Shown here in pieces: positions 27,177 to 34,776 of a DNA stretch of 64,000 nt (positions are counted from its first letter, which is position 1; every line of letters begins with the position of its first letter). Source of the DNA: Amycolatopsis sacchari (GTDB lineage Bacteria; Actinomycetota; Actinomycetes; Mycobacteriales; Pseudonocardiaceae). The translations under genes and the position numbers were made by a program. The stretch lies in NCBI RefSeq assembly GCF_900114035.1, contig NZ_FORP01000012.1, positions 153,315-217,314 of the forward strand. Direction: 5' to 3'. The notes beneath the pieces were generated by a model. That model had not been told where the DNA came from, ran no database searches, and worked only from the letters and a program-made list of their open reading frames with translations.

Positions 27177-27204
27177 TGAACTACTTGAGCCCCCCATCCG
27201 TATC
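27177..27204 (+). promoter_or_regulatory. SigL-type ECF promoter for the DUF1996 gene
   Basis: TGAACT (27177-27182), 16 bases, CGTATC (27199-27204). It lies 115 bases before the DUF1996 start codon. The leader also contains a hairpin: GTGACGG (27210-27216) pairs with CCGTCAC (27233-27239), with an inner GGCC/GGCC pair. One base differs from the -35 of the other two promoters of this set. Confidence 0.68.
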
Positions 27205-27318
27205 TCCCAGTGACGGGCCTCGGGGGCCTTCTCCGTCACCACTTCATTTCCCGCTGTTGCCCTGGGTGCTGCCCACGCACGCGCGCCCCGGGGTCCCGAC
27301 CCGAACGAGGAGTAGTTC

Positions 27319-28860
27319 ATGGCCCGCACTGAAGGCCGACATCGCGTCAGTCGCAGAACCAAGATCGCGACCGGGCTGCTCGGCGCCGCGCTCGCGGTCA
27401 GCGGCATCGTCGTCGCGACCACCGCAGGTGACGCCGGTTCCGCGAACGCGGACGCGGTGGACAAGGCGTTCTTCGTGGACATCACCACCGTGGCGCCCAA
27501 CGTGAAGACGCCGAGACCGCAGCGCGGCGCGTCCACCGGGACGTTCACGGTGGACTGCGGCAAGAACGAGAACCAGCACTTCAACCCGGACAACTTCATC
27601 GCCCAGCCCGGCGTCCGCAACGGCGCCCAACACCTGCACGACTACGTCGGCAACCTGACCACCAACGCGGACTCCAACAACAAGAGCCTCCTGGCGGGCG
27701 GCACCACCTGCAAGAACGGCGACAAGTCCGCCTACTTCTGGCCGGTCGTGCGCATCGACACCGAGGACGAGGAGACCAACGCGCCCGAGTCGGCCGAGGA
27801 AGCCGACGTGCAGGCCGAGCGCGACCAGGCCGCCCAGGACGCGGTGACCCCGCGCGTGGACTGCCCCGACGTCGCGAGCCAGCTGGACAACGTGCCGGAC
27901 CAGGCGATGGCCACGGTCGACAGCGAGCTGGGCAACCTCGACCAGCAGGCCGCGGCCGCCGACCAGCAGCTGGCGGACAAGCAGGACGCGCAGGCGCAGG
28001 CGCAGGTGCTCGAACCGCTGAAGGCCCAGCGCAAGGCCAGCATCGACAAGATCAGCCAGGCCACCGGGCAGCAGGTGGACGCGGGTGCGGACCTCGCCAC
28101 GTGCGGGGTCAAGGACGCCACCAGCAACGGCATCGACAACGGCGACCAGAACAGCGACGGCGCCGGCACGCTCGCCGCGGCGGACAACCAGCGCAAGCGG
28201 GGCCGCGGCGGCAACGGCGGCAACGGCGGCAATGGCGGCGGCACGACGGCGCCGTCGTCGAGCGCGGCCGCTTCCACGAGCGCGAGCCAGCTGCCCGGCC
28301 CGGACGAGAACAACGAACTGTCCGGCAACGACGGGGAGATCCAGCGCCCCGCCACCGTTTCGCTCACGTTCCGCGGCAGCCCGGTGACCCGGGTGCGGGC
28401 GATGCCGAAGTTCCTGCGCGTGCTCACCGGTGACGCCAAGCAGAGCACCAACGGCACCGCCAACGCGCGTGCGGCGTGGACCTGCACCGGCATGGAGGAC
28501 CGGATCCTCGACAAGTACCCGATCTGCCCCGAGGGCAGCAAGGTCGAGCGGATCCACGACTTCCCCAGCTGCTGGGACGGCAAGAACATCGACAGCGCCA
28601 ACCACCGCACGCACATCGTGTTCCCCGACGCGAACGGGCGCTGCAAGCGCGGGTTCGTCGCGGTGCCGCAGCTGCGGGTCACGCTGACCTACGACATCCC
28701 GCGGGCGGTCCAGCTGGCCGGTCAGTACAAAGTGGACTCCTTCCCCGAGGAGCACCACAACCCGCTGTCCGACCACGACGACTTCGCCAACGTGATGTCG
28801 CAGCGCATCATGTGGCGCCTGGTCAACTGCATCAACACCGGCCGTACCTGCAAGGAGTGA
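27319..28860 (+). CDS. secreted DUF1996 domain protein
   Basis: 513-aa exported protein. The N-terminus is a Sec-type signal (RRTKIATGLLGAALAVSGIV with ANA-type cleavage near residue 43). DUF1996 is split: its first part (about 70-145) has GAQHLHDYVGN and GDKSAYFWPVV, its second part (about 345-510) has RAAWTCTGMEDRI, DFPSCWDGKNIDSANH and EEHHNPLSDHDDFANVM. Between them lies a 190-residue insertion with a coiled-coil-like Gln/Ala/Asp stretch and a Gly-Asn/Ser-rich linker. Eight or so cysteines suggest disulfides. Function unknown; the conserved His/Asp clusters look like metal or active-site residues. It follows its own SigL-type promoter. Confidence 0.87.
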   Translation: MARTEGRHRVSRRTKIATGLLGAALAVSGIVVATTAGDAGSANADAVDKAFFVDITTVAPNVKTPRPQRGASTGTFTVDCGKNENQHFNPDNFIAQPGVRNGAQHLHDYVGNLTTNADSNNKSLLAGGTTCKNGDKSAYFWPVVRIDTEDEETNAPESAEEADVQAERDQAAQDAVTPRVDCPDVASQLDNVPDQAMATVDSELGNLDQQAAAADQQLADKQDAQAQAQVLEPLKAQRKASIDKISQATGQQVDAGADLATCGVKDATSNGIDNGDQNSDGAGTLAAADNQRKRGRGGNGGNGGNGGGTTAPSSSAAASTSASQLPGPDENNELSGNDGEIQRPATVSLTFRGSPVTRVRAMPKFLRVLTGDAKQSTNGTANARAAWTCTGMEDRILDKYPICPEGSKVERIHDFPSCWDGKNIDSANHRTHIVFPDANGRCKRGFVAVPQLRVTLTYDIPRAVQLAGQYKVDSFPEEHHNPLSDHDDFANVMSQRIMWRLVNCINTGRTCKE

Positions 28861-28867
28861 CGGGTTT

Positions 28868-28917
28868 CCCGGTGCGGTCCGGAAAGCGCTTCCAACGCTG
28901 AACCGGACCGCACCGGG
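28868..28917 (+). terminator. 15-bp-stem hairpin after the DUF1996 gene
   Basis: CCCGGTGCGGTCCGG (28868-28882) pairs perfectly with CCGGACCGCACCGGG (28903-28917) around a 20-base loop, starting 8 bases after the stop codon. It is most simply an intrinsic-type terminator without a T tract. Its right arm overlaps the -35 and spacer of the next promoter. Confidence 0.7.
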
Positions 28918-28926
28918 AGCCGTGTG
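28899..28926 (+). promoter_or_regulatory. SigL-type ECF promoter for lipoprotein-sigma-anti-sigma operon
   Basis: TGAACC (28899-28904), 16 bases, CGTGTG (28921-28926), 50 bases before the lipoprotein ATG. It is the best match of the three to the mycobacterial SigL consensus as I recall it. Because the sigma gene at 29929 lies in the same transcript, this gives an autoregulatory loop. Confidence 0.75.
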
Positions 28927-28976
28927 CTGGGTGCCGGTTCCTCCCGGAACCCCGCCCCAGCGAAGGAGAAGCAGAC

Positions 28977-29909
28977 ATGACCGCGCGCCCTGTCCTCTCG
29001 ATCGTGGCCGTCGCCGGCCTCGGCCTGCTCGGCGCCTGCAGCGCCACCACCGGTTCCGGCGCGGCGCCCGCGGGCCCCGCCCCGACCTCCGTCGTCGTGC
29101 AGCGCCAGGCGGTCGCCCAGAACACGACCAAGCTGGTCGCCGCCGAGGTGGCCGGGCTCGGCCAGGTGCTCACCGACGAGAACGGCAGGACCCTCTACCG
29201 GTTCGACAAGGACACCGCGAACCCGCCGGCGTCCACTTGCGACGGTGACTGCGCCACGGCGTGGCCGCCGGTGATGGCCACCGGCTCGGTCGACGTGCAG
29301 GGCGTGGACCCCGCGCTCGTCGGCACGGTGACCCGCAGCGACGGCAGCAAGCAGGTCACCGTCAAGGGCTGGCCGGTCTACCGCTACGCCAAGGACTCCG
29401 CGGCGGGCCAGGCCAAAGGCCAGGACGTCGGCGGCCTGTGGCACGCGCTCACCCCGGGCGGCGGCAAGGCCGCGAGCGCCGAACGGCAGACCGCGATCAA
29501 CACCACGAACATCCCCGGGCTGGACACGGTGCTCACCGACCAGAACGGCATGACGCTCTACCTCTACACGAAGGACACCAAGAAGCCGTCGAAGTCCAAC
29601 TGCGACGGCGCGTGCGCGACCGCGTGGCCCCCGCTGCTGGCGAACGGCGAGGTCGCCGTCAACGGCGTCGACCCGAAGCTCGTCGGCAAGGTCACCCGCA
29701 GCGACGGCAGCGTGCAGGTGACCGTGGGCGGCTGGCCCGTCTACCGGTACGCCAAGGACACCGCACCGGGACAGGCCAACGGCCACGGCGTCAACGGCGT
29801 CTGGTTCGAGGTCGAACCGGCCGGCTGCAAGGTCGCCGAAGGCAAGAAACCACTGACCAGCTCCTCCTCGGGTGCCGCGGGCGCGGATCCGGGGAGCGCG
29901 AGCTACTGA
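28977..29909 (+). CDS. Lipoprotein_15 (COG4315) lipoprotein with two repeat units
   Basis: 310-aa lipoprotein: signal peptide with lipobox LLGAC (Cys about residue 21), then two Lipoprotein_15 units (about 55-160 and 175-290). Each contains a LYxxxKDT motif (LYRFDKDTANPP; LYLYTKDTKKPS), a CDGxCATAWPP cysteine pair and a GWPVYRYAKD motif. The internal duplication is clear at protein and DNA level. A GAAGGAGAAG ribosome site precedes the ATG. It is the first gene of an operon with the second sigma/anti-sigma pair and a paralogue of the lipoprotein at 25113. It resembles the SCO0930-type lipoproteins of Streptomyces. Confidence 0.87.
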   Translation: MTARPVLSIVAVAGLGLLGACSATTGSGAAPAGPAPTSVVVQRQAVAQNTTKLVAAEVAGLGQVLTDENGRTLYRFDKDTANPPASTCDGDCATAWPPVMATGSVDVQGVDPALVGTVTRSDGSKQVTVKGWPVYRYAKDSAAGQAKGQDVGGLWHALTPGGGKAASAERQTAINTTNIPGLDTVLTDQNGMTLYLYTKDTKKPSKSNCDGACATAWPPLLANGEVAVNGVDPKLVGKVTRSDGSVQVTVGGWPVYRYAKDTAPGQANGHGVNGVWFEVEPAGCKVAEGKKPLTSSSSGAAGADPGSASY

Positions 29910-29928
29910 GAGAACGAGGAGTGACCGG

Positions 29929-30483
29929 ATGCCGGCTCTCTGGGCCCGCAAACGAGCGGCGGTCGCCGACGAGGCACTGATCCGATCGCTCTACGAGGAG
30001 CACGGGCGGGCGCTGCTCGCCTACGCGACCCGGCTGACGAACGACAGGGCCGCCGCCGAGGACGTCGTCCAGGAGACACTGGTGCGTGCCTGGCGGCACC
30101 CCGACTCGCTCGTCAACGGCAAGGGGTCGGTGCGCGGCTGGCTGTTGACGGTGACGCGCAACATCGTCACCGACCGCTACCGCGCGAAGGCCGCCCGCCT
30201 GGCGGAGGTCGCCGAGACCCCGGTGACCACGGCGGTGCAGGCCGACCACGCCGATTCGGTGGTGAACTCGATGCTCGTGCTGGACGCACTCGAACGGCTG
30301 TCGCCGGAGCACCGGGACGTGCTGACCGAGATCTACTTCCGCGGCCGCAGCGTCGCGGAGGCGGCGGAGACCCTCGGCGTGCCACCCGGCACGGTCAAGT
30401 CGCGGTCGTACTACGCCCTCAGAGCGATGCGGCAGACTTTCGGCGGGAGCAGGCAAGTGGCTTTTTCGGAGGTGACTGTGTGA
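29929..30483 (+). CDS. ECF sigma factor, SigL-like (copy 2)
   Basis: 184-aa ECF sigma factor. Region 2 has IRSLYEEHGRALLAYATRL and AAAEDVVQETLVRAWRHP; region 4 has RLSPEHRDVLTEIYF and PPGTVKSRSYYALRAMR. The ATG at 29929 follows GAGGAG with 9-base spacing. It lies 20 bases after the lipoprotein and overlaps the anti-sigma gene by four bases. Its own operon carries the best TGAACC-N16-CGTGTG promoter, so it is the likeliest reader of the promoter set. Very similar in layout to copy 1. Confidence 0.9.
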   Translation: MPALWARKRAAVADEALIRSLYEEHGRALLAYATRLTNDRAAAEDVVQETLVRAWRHPDSLVNGKGSVRGWLLTVTRNIVTDRYRAKAARLAEVAETPVTTAVQADHADSVVNSMLVLDALERLSPEHRDVLTEIYFRGRSVAEAAETLGVPPGTVKSRSYYALRAMRQTFGGSRQVAFSEVTV

Positions 30484-31163
30484 TTCCCGAGCACGAATCC
30501 CGCGCATTGGGTGCTTACGTGCTCGGCGCACTGGACCTGCAGGAGATGCGTGCGATGGAGCAGCACCTGGCTTCGTGCCGGCGCTGCCAGGCGGAACTGG
30601 CGGAGTTGCGGATGGCCCACGCCGCGTTGGCGGACCTGCCGCCGGAGGCGTTGCTCGACGGCCCGCCCGAGGGCGGGGACCTGGTGCTGCAGCGGACGCT
30701 GCGGCGCGTCCGGGAGGAGAGCGGCGCCCAGCTGCGCAAGCGGCGCACGGTCGTCGGCGTCGCCGCGGTCGCGGTCGCCGTGGCGCTCGCCGGAGGTGGG
30801 GTGGCGCTCGGCCGGACCACCGCGCCCAATGGTGCCGCGCAGGCCGCCGCGCCCGCGGGCACGAAGACCGCGTCGGCCACCGACGCCGCGACGGGGGCGA
30901 AGATGAGCGTGTCCGTCCAGCCCGCCGCGGGCTGGGTCCGGCTCGACGCGTCGGTAGCCGGGATCCCGCGTGGCCAGAAGTGCCGCCTGTTCGTCGTGTC
31001 CCGTGACGGCACGCGCGAAGAGGCGGGCAGCTGGCTGGTGTCGGAGGCCGGTGAGCACGACGGCACGAAGCTGTCGGGCGCCGCGCTCGTCGCGCCCGCC
31101 GACGTGACCGCAGTCGAAGTGGAGAACTTCGCGGGCCAGCGCTACGTCACAGTGGGCCTGTGA
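30480..31163 (+). CDS. RslA-like zinc anti-sigma factor (copy 2)
   Basis: 227-aa membrane anti-sigma factor. The ZAS zinc motif His29-x3-Cys33-x2-Cys36 (QHLASCRRCQ) is complete, with His5 upstream. A transmembrane segment covers about residues 90-111 (VVGVAAVAVAVALAGGGVAL), followed by an Ala-rich linker and an extracytoplasmic beta domain (GWVRLDASVAGIP ... CRLFVVSRDGT). GTG start overlapping the sigma stop. Expected to sequester the sigma factor of copy 2; cross-talk with copy 1 is possible but untested. Confidence 0.88.
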   Translation: MIPEHESRALGAYVLGALDLQEMRAMEQHLASCRRCQAELAELRMAHAALADLPPEALLDGPPEGGDLVLQRTLRRVREESGAQLRKRRTVVGVAAVAVAVALAGGGVALGRTTAPNGAAQAAAPAGTKTASATDAATGAKMSVSVQPAAGWVRLDASVAGIPRGQKCRLFVVSRDGTREEAGSWLVSEAGEHDGTKLSGAALVAPADVTAVEVENFAGQRYVTVGL

Positions 31164-31199
31164 ACCGCCCACAGACATCTCTCAGGAATCTGTGGCACG

Positions 31200-31886
31200 G
31201 TGGTTGACGTGCGAGTTCTGGTAGTCGAGGACGAAGAGCCGCTCGCGGACGCCATCGCCCGCGGGCTCCGCCGCGAAGGCATGGCGGTGGACGTCGCGCT
31301 CAACGGCGACGACGGGCACGAGAAGGCCACCGTCACGCGTTACGACGTGGTGCTGCTGGACCGCGACCTGCCCGGCATGTCCGGGGACGACCTGTGCAAG
31401 GAGATCGTCGCCTCGGGAGAGCTGACCCGCGTCCTGATGCTGACCGCCAGCGGCACGGTGTCCGACCGCGTCGAGGGGCTGTCCCTCGGTGCCGACGACT
31501 ACCTGGCCAAGCCGTTCGCCTTCCCCGAGCTGGTCGCCCGCGTGCGGGCGCTCGGCAGGCGGGCCACCCCGGCCGCGCCGCCGCTGCTCACCGCGGGGGA
31601 CGTGGAGCTGGACCCGGCCCGCCGCACCGTGCGCCGCGCCAGCGGGCCCGTCGAGCTGACGCGCAAGGAGTTCGGCGTGCTCGAGGTCCTGATGGCGGCC
31701 AAGGGCGCGGTCGTCAGCAGCGAGGAGCTGCTGGAGCGGGTGTGGGACGAGAACGCCGACCCGTTCACCACCACCGTGCGCGTGACGGTGATGACCCTGC
31801 GCAAGAAGCTGGGGGAGCCTGGCATCATCGAGACCGTGGTGGGGTCGGGATACCGGGTGCCGGACGCCGGTTCGACGAAGGGGTGA
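31200..31886 (+). CDS. OmpR/PhoB-family response regulator
   Basis: 228-aa regulator. The receiver domain has acidic pocket VVEDEE, phospho-acceptor Asp54 in VVLLDRDLPG, Thr in LTASG and Lys in YLAKPF. The C-terminal winged-helix DNA-binding domain spans about residues 135-225 (LTRKEFGVLEVLMAAKGAVV then TVRVTVMTLRKKLG). The start may be the GTG at 31200 or the GTG at 31209; neither has a strong ribosome site. It overlaps the histidine kinase start by four bases, forming a standard two-component operon downstream of the sigma island. Confidence 0.92.
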   Translation: MVDVRVLVVEDEEPLADAIARGLRREGMAVDVALNGDDGHEKATVTRYDVVLLDRDLPGMSGDDLCKEIVASGELTRVLMLTASGTVSDRVEGLSLGADDYLAKPFAFPELVARVRALGRRATPAAPPLLTAGDVELDPARRTVRRASGPVELTRKEFGVLEVLMAAKGAVVSSEELLERVWDENADPFTTTVRVTVMTLRKKLGEPGIIETVVGSGYRVPDAGSTKG

Positions 31887-33022
31887 GCCCGCGCGGCGGG
31901 CTGCTGCCGGTGAACAGCCTGCGGGCGCGGATCACGCTGCTCGCGACCGGGCTGGCCGCCGGCGTGAGCCTCGTGCTGCTCTGGCTCGCCTGGACGCTGG
32001 TCGGGGACGCCGTCGCGGCGGTCCCGCAGCTGCCGCCGGGCACGGCCGTGCGCGTGGACGGCGTGGACGTGGACGCCACCGCGCTGGCCGCGCACATGCG
32101 GGACCACGCGCGGGACAAGGTGCTGCTGTTCGGCTCGATCGCGTTCTTCTGCGTCGTCGCGGCCACCGCGATCCTCGCGTGGACCTTCACCTCGCGGGTG
32201 CTGCGCCCGCTGCGGGAGATCACCGGCACCGCGCGGCGGCTGTCCGTCGAGTCGCTCGGCGAACGCATCGGCGACGTGGACTCCAAGGGTGAGCTGGCGG
32301 AGCTGGCGCACACCTTCGACGCGATGCTCGACCGGCTGCAGGCCGCGTTCGAGGCCCAGCGCCACTTCGTCGCGAACGCCAGCCACGAGCTGCGCACGCC
32401 GCTGTCGGTCATCCGCACCGAACTGGACGTCACGCTGTCCGATCCGGACGCCGATCCCGCCGAGCTGCGCCGGATGGCGGGCGTCGTCCGCGACGCGACC
32501 GAACGCGCCGGGCAGCTGGTGAACTCGCTCCTGCTGCTCGCTCGCACCGACGGCGCCGGGCTGGCGGTGAACGAACCCACGGACCTGGTGACGCTCGTGT
32601 CGAGCGCCTGGCGCGCGGTGCGCGGGGAGGCCGACCAGCGCGGGATTTCCGCCCGCTTCGCGACGGAACCCGCGCCGGTGCACGGTGATCCGGCGCTCCT
32701 GGAACGGATCGCGGGCAACCTGCTGGAGAACGCCGTGCGGCACAACGTCGAACACGGCTGGATCGAGGTCACCACCGGTACCGGGCCGCGCTGGTCCACC
32801 CTGCGGGTGCGGTCCTCCGGCGGGCTCGTCGACCCCGCGACGGTCGCCGAGTTGTTCGAGCCGTTCCGGCGGGCGGGCGTCGCCCGCACCGCGCGGTCGG
32901 GTGCCGGGCTCGGCTTGTCGATCGTGCGCGCGGCCGTCGAGGCCCACGGCGGCCACGTTTCGGCGGAACCCGTTGTGGGAGGCGGGTTGTCGGTGACTGT
33001 CTTGCTGCCGGCAGGGACTTAG
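31883..33022 (+). CDS. membrane sensor histidine kinase
   Basis: 379-aa kinase, cognate to the upstream response regulator. Two transmembrane segments (about 14-38 and 80-101) bracket a very short extracytoplasmic loop of about 40 residues. A HAMP linker (102-155) precedes the phospho-acceptor His168 in ASHELRTPLSV. The ATPase domain has the N box LLENAVRHN and G2 box GAGLGLSIV; the G1 box is degenerate (RSSGGLVDP). The GTG at 31883 overlaps the regulator stop; a second in-frame GTG lies at 31910. The signal is unknown, and the small sensor loop suggests sensing within or near the membrane. Confidence 0.9.
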   Translation: MSPRGGLLPVNSLRARITLLATGLAAGVSLVLLWLAWTLVGDAVAAVPQLPPGTAVRVDGVDVDATALAAHMRDHARDKVLLFGSIAFFCVVAATAILAWTFTSRVLRPLREITGTARRLSVESLGERIGDVDSKGELAELAHTFDAMLDRLQAAFEAQRHFVANASHELRTPLSVIRTELDVTLSDPDADPAELRRMAGVVRDATERAGQLVNSLLLLARTDGAGLAVNEPTDLVTLVSSAWRAVRGEADQRGISARFATEPAPVHGDPALLERIAGNLLENAVRHNVEHGWIEVTTGTGPRWSTLRVRSSGGLVDPATVAELFEPFRRAGVARTARSGAGLGLSIVRAAVEAHGGHVSAEPVVGGGLSVTVLLPAGT

Positions 33023-33112
33023 GTCACCGATTTCCCGGTATCGCCCTTTCGGAGGTGTGCCCGCCCCGCGCGTGGGAGCAGCGTGGCCCGCACCCGGACT
33101 GGAGGAGGCGAG

Positions 33113-34750
33113 ATGCGACGCCACACGCAGAAGACCTACTACATCGTCAACGAGGGCGAGTTCGGTCTCGACCGCAACGGCGAGCCGCACCACTGGTGGC
33201 CCGCACCGGAAGCCGAACCGCGGCGGTTCCGGTTCTCCCGCATCGATCCCACCCGCAAGGGGCCGCGGCTGGACTCCGCGTTGCTGCAGGAGCTGGCGAA
33301 GGCGATGACGGCCCGCAGCGACTCCCCGGACGGGGACATCCCCGCCGGGTTCACCTACCTCGGCCAGTTCGTCGACCACGACCTCACCATGGACCGCACC
33401 GCCGCCTCGCTCGGCGAGGACGTCACCGTGGACGAGCTCGTGCAGGGCCGCACCCCGGCGTTCGACCTCGACTCGCTCTACGGCCGCGGCCCGCGGCACC
33501 CCGAGGACAAGCGGTTCTACCAGCCCGACGGCATCAAGCTGCGCATCGGCACCACCGCGCTCGTGCCGGGCGACGACGCCGGGGTGAACGTCAACCGCAC
33601 CGGGTTCGACCTGCCGCGCGCCGGCAGCGGCCCGACCAAGCGGGACGAGCGCGCGGCGCTGATCCCCGACGCCCGCAACGACGAGAACCTCGCGGTCGCC
33701 CAGACCCACGTGGCGTTCATCAACTTCCACAACCGCGTGGTGGACCGGCTGGCGGCGCAGAGCGTGCCGAGTGCGCTGCTGTTCGACCGGGCGCGTGAGG
33801 AGGTCGTGCGGCACTACCAGTGGGTGCTGCGCCACGACTACCTGCCCAAGATCGTCAAGCCCGTTGTGGTGGAGGACGTGTACGCGCACGGCAGGAAGTT
33901 CTTCGAGCCGACGACCGCCGGCGGGCCCGCGACCATGCCGGTGGAGTTCTCGGTCGCCGCGTTCCGCCTGGGGCACAGCATGATCCGCGACGCCTACCTG
34001 TGGAACCGCGTGTTCGACTCGCCGCCGAACCTGCAGGGCACGTTGTTCCTGCTGTTCGTGTTCAGCGGCACGTCCGGCACGCTCAGCTTCACGAACGACC
34101 CGGCCGACCTCGACGAGCCGAACTTCGGGGACAACCTGCGCCTGCCGACGAACTGGATCGTGGACTGGCGGCGGTTGTTCGACTTCTCGGAGTTCGACGA
34201 GCCCTTCCACGGGCCGGGCGTGAACATGGCGCGCCGCATCGACACGCTGCTGGCCAACCCGCTCCACGCGCTGCCGGCGGGGTCCTTCGCGGGGATCGAG
34301 CAGGGGCTCGCGCAGGACGACGTGCAGCGCAACCTCGCGTACCGGAACCTGTTGCGCGCCAACATGGTCGAGCTCGCGACCGGGCAGCAGATGGCCGAGC
34401 TGATGGGGGAGCAGCCGCTGACCGCCGACCAGGTCCGCACCGGCAAGGGCGGCGCGGACCTCGGGCAGCTGCCCCGGGAGCTGATGAACCAGCTCGTCGA
34501 GAACACCCCGCTGTGGTTCTACGTGCTGCGGGAGGCGGAGGTGAACGACGGGCACCTCAACGGCGTCGGCGGGCGCATCGTCGCCGAGGTGTTCCACCGC
34601 TGCATGGAGGCCAGCCGGTATTCGATCGTGCGTGACCCGGAGTGGCGGCCGTGGCTGGGCCGCGGGGAGAAGTTCACGATGGCGGACCTGCTGCTCGTGG
34701 CGGCCGACGGGAAGCTGGAGAACCTGAACCCCCTCGGCGACAAGCCCTGA
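33113..34750 (+). CDS. animal-type haem peroxidase family protein
   Basis: 545-aa member of the animal haem peroxidase (myeloperoxidase-like) superfamily. Distal motif GQFVDHDLTMD carries Gln85, Asp88 and His89; the proximal haem ligand is His288 in FRLGHSMIRDAY; HVAFINFHNRVVDRL around residue 200 is another family helix. No signal peptide is visible, so it is either cytosolic or exported without one. The ATG at 33113 has GGAGGAGGCG directly upstream. It sits 90 bases after the two-component system and may belong to its regulon. Bacterial members are sparsely studied; halide or organic-substrate peroxidation is the likely chemistry. Confidence 0.85.
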   Translation: MRRHTQKTYYIVNEGEFGLDRNGEPHHWWPAPEAEPRRFRFSRIDPTRKGPRLDSALLQELAKAMTARSDSPDGDIPAGFTYLGQFVDHDLTMDRTAASLGEDVTVDELVQGRTPAFDLDSLYGRGPRHPEDKRFYQPDGIKLRIGTTALVPGDDAGVNVNRTGFDLPRAGSGPTKRDERAALIPDARNDENLAVAQTHVAFINFHNRVVDRLAAQSVPSALLFDRAREEVVRHYQWVLRHDYLPKIVKPVVVEDVYAHGRKFFEPTTAGGPATMPVEFSVAAFRLGHSMIRDAYLWNRVFDSPPNLQGTLFLLFVFSGTSGTLSFTNDPADLDEPNFGDNLRLPTNWIVDWRRLFDFSEFDEPFHGPGVNMARRIDTLLANPLHALPAGSFAGIEQGLAQDDVQRNLAYRNLLRANMVELATGQQMAELMGEQPLTADQVRTGKGGADLGQLPRELMNQLVENTPLWFYVLREAEVNDGHLNGVGGRIVAEVFHRCMEASRYSIVRDPEWRPWLGRGEKFTMADLLLVAADGKLENLNPLGDKP

Positions 34751-34776
34751 TCGTCCAGGGGAGTTATCGTGCAGTA

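Noticed and set aside
31163..31200. A fourth SigL-type promoter (TGAACC at the end of anti-sigma copy 2) before the response regulator
   Set aside because: At 16-base spacing the -10 position reads CAGGAA, not CGTRTS.
32800..32860. Histidine kinase inactive because the G1 box is degenerate
   Set aside because: Many short actinobacterial kinases have such an NTG/SSG-type G1; the H, N and G2 boxes are intact.
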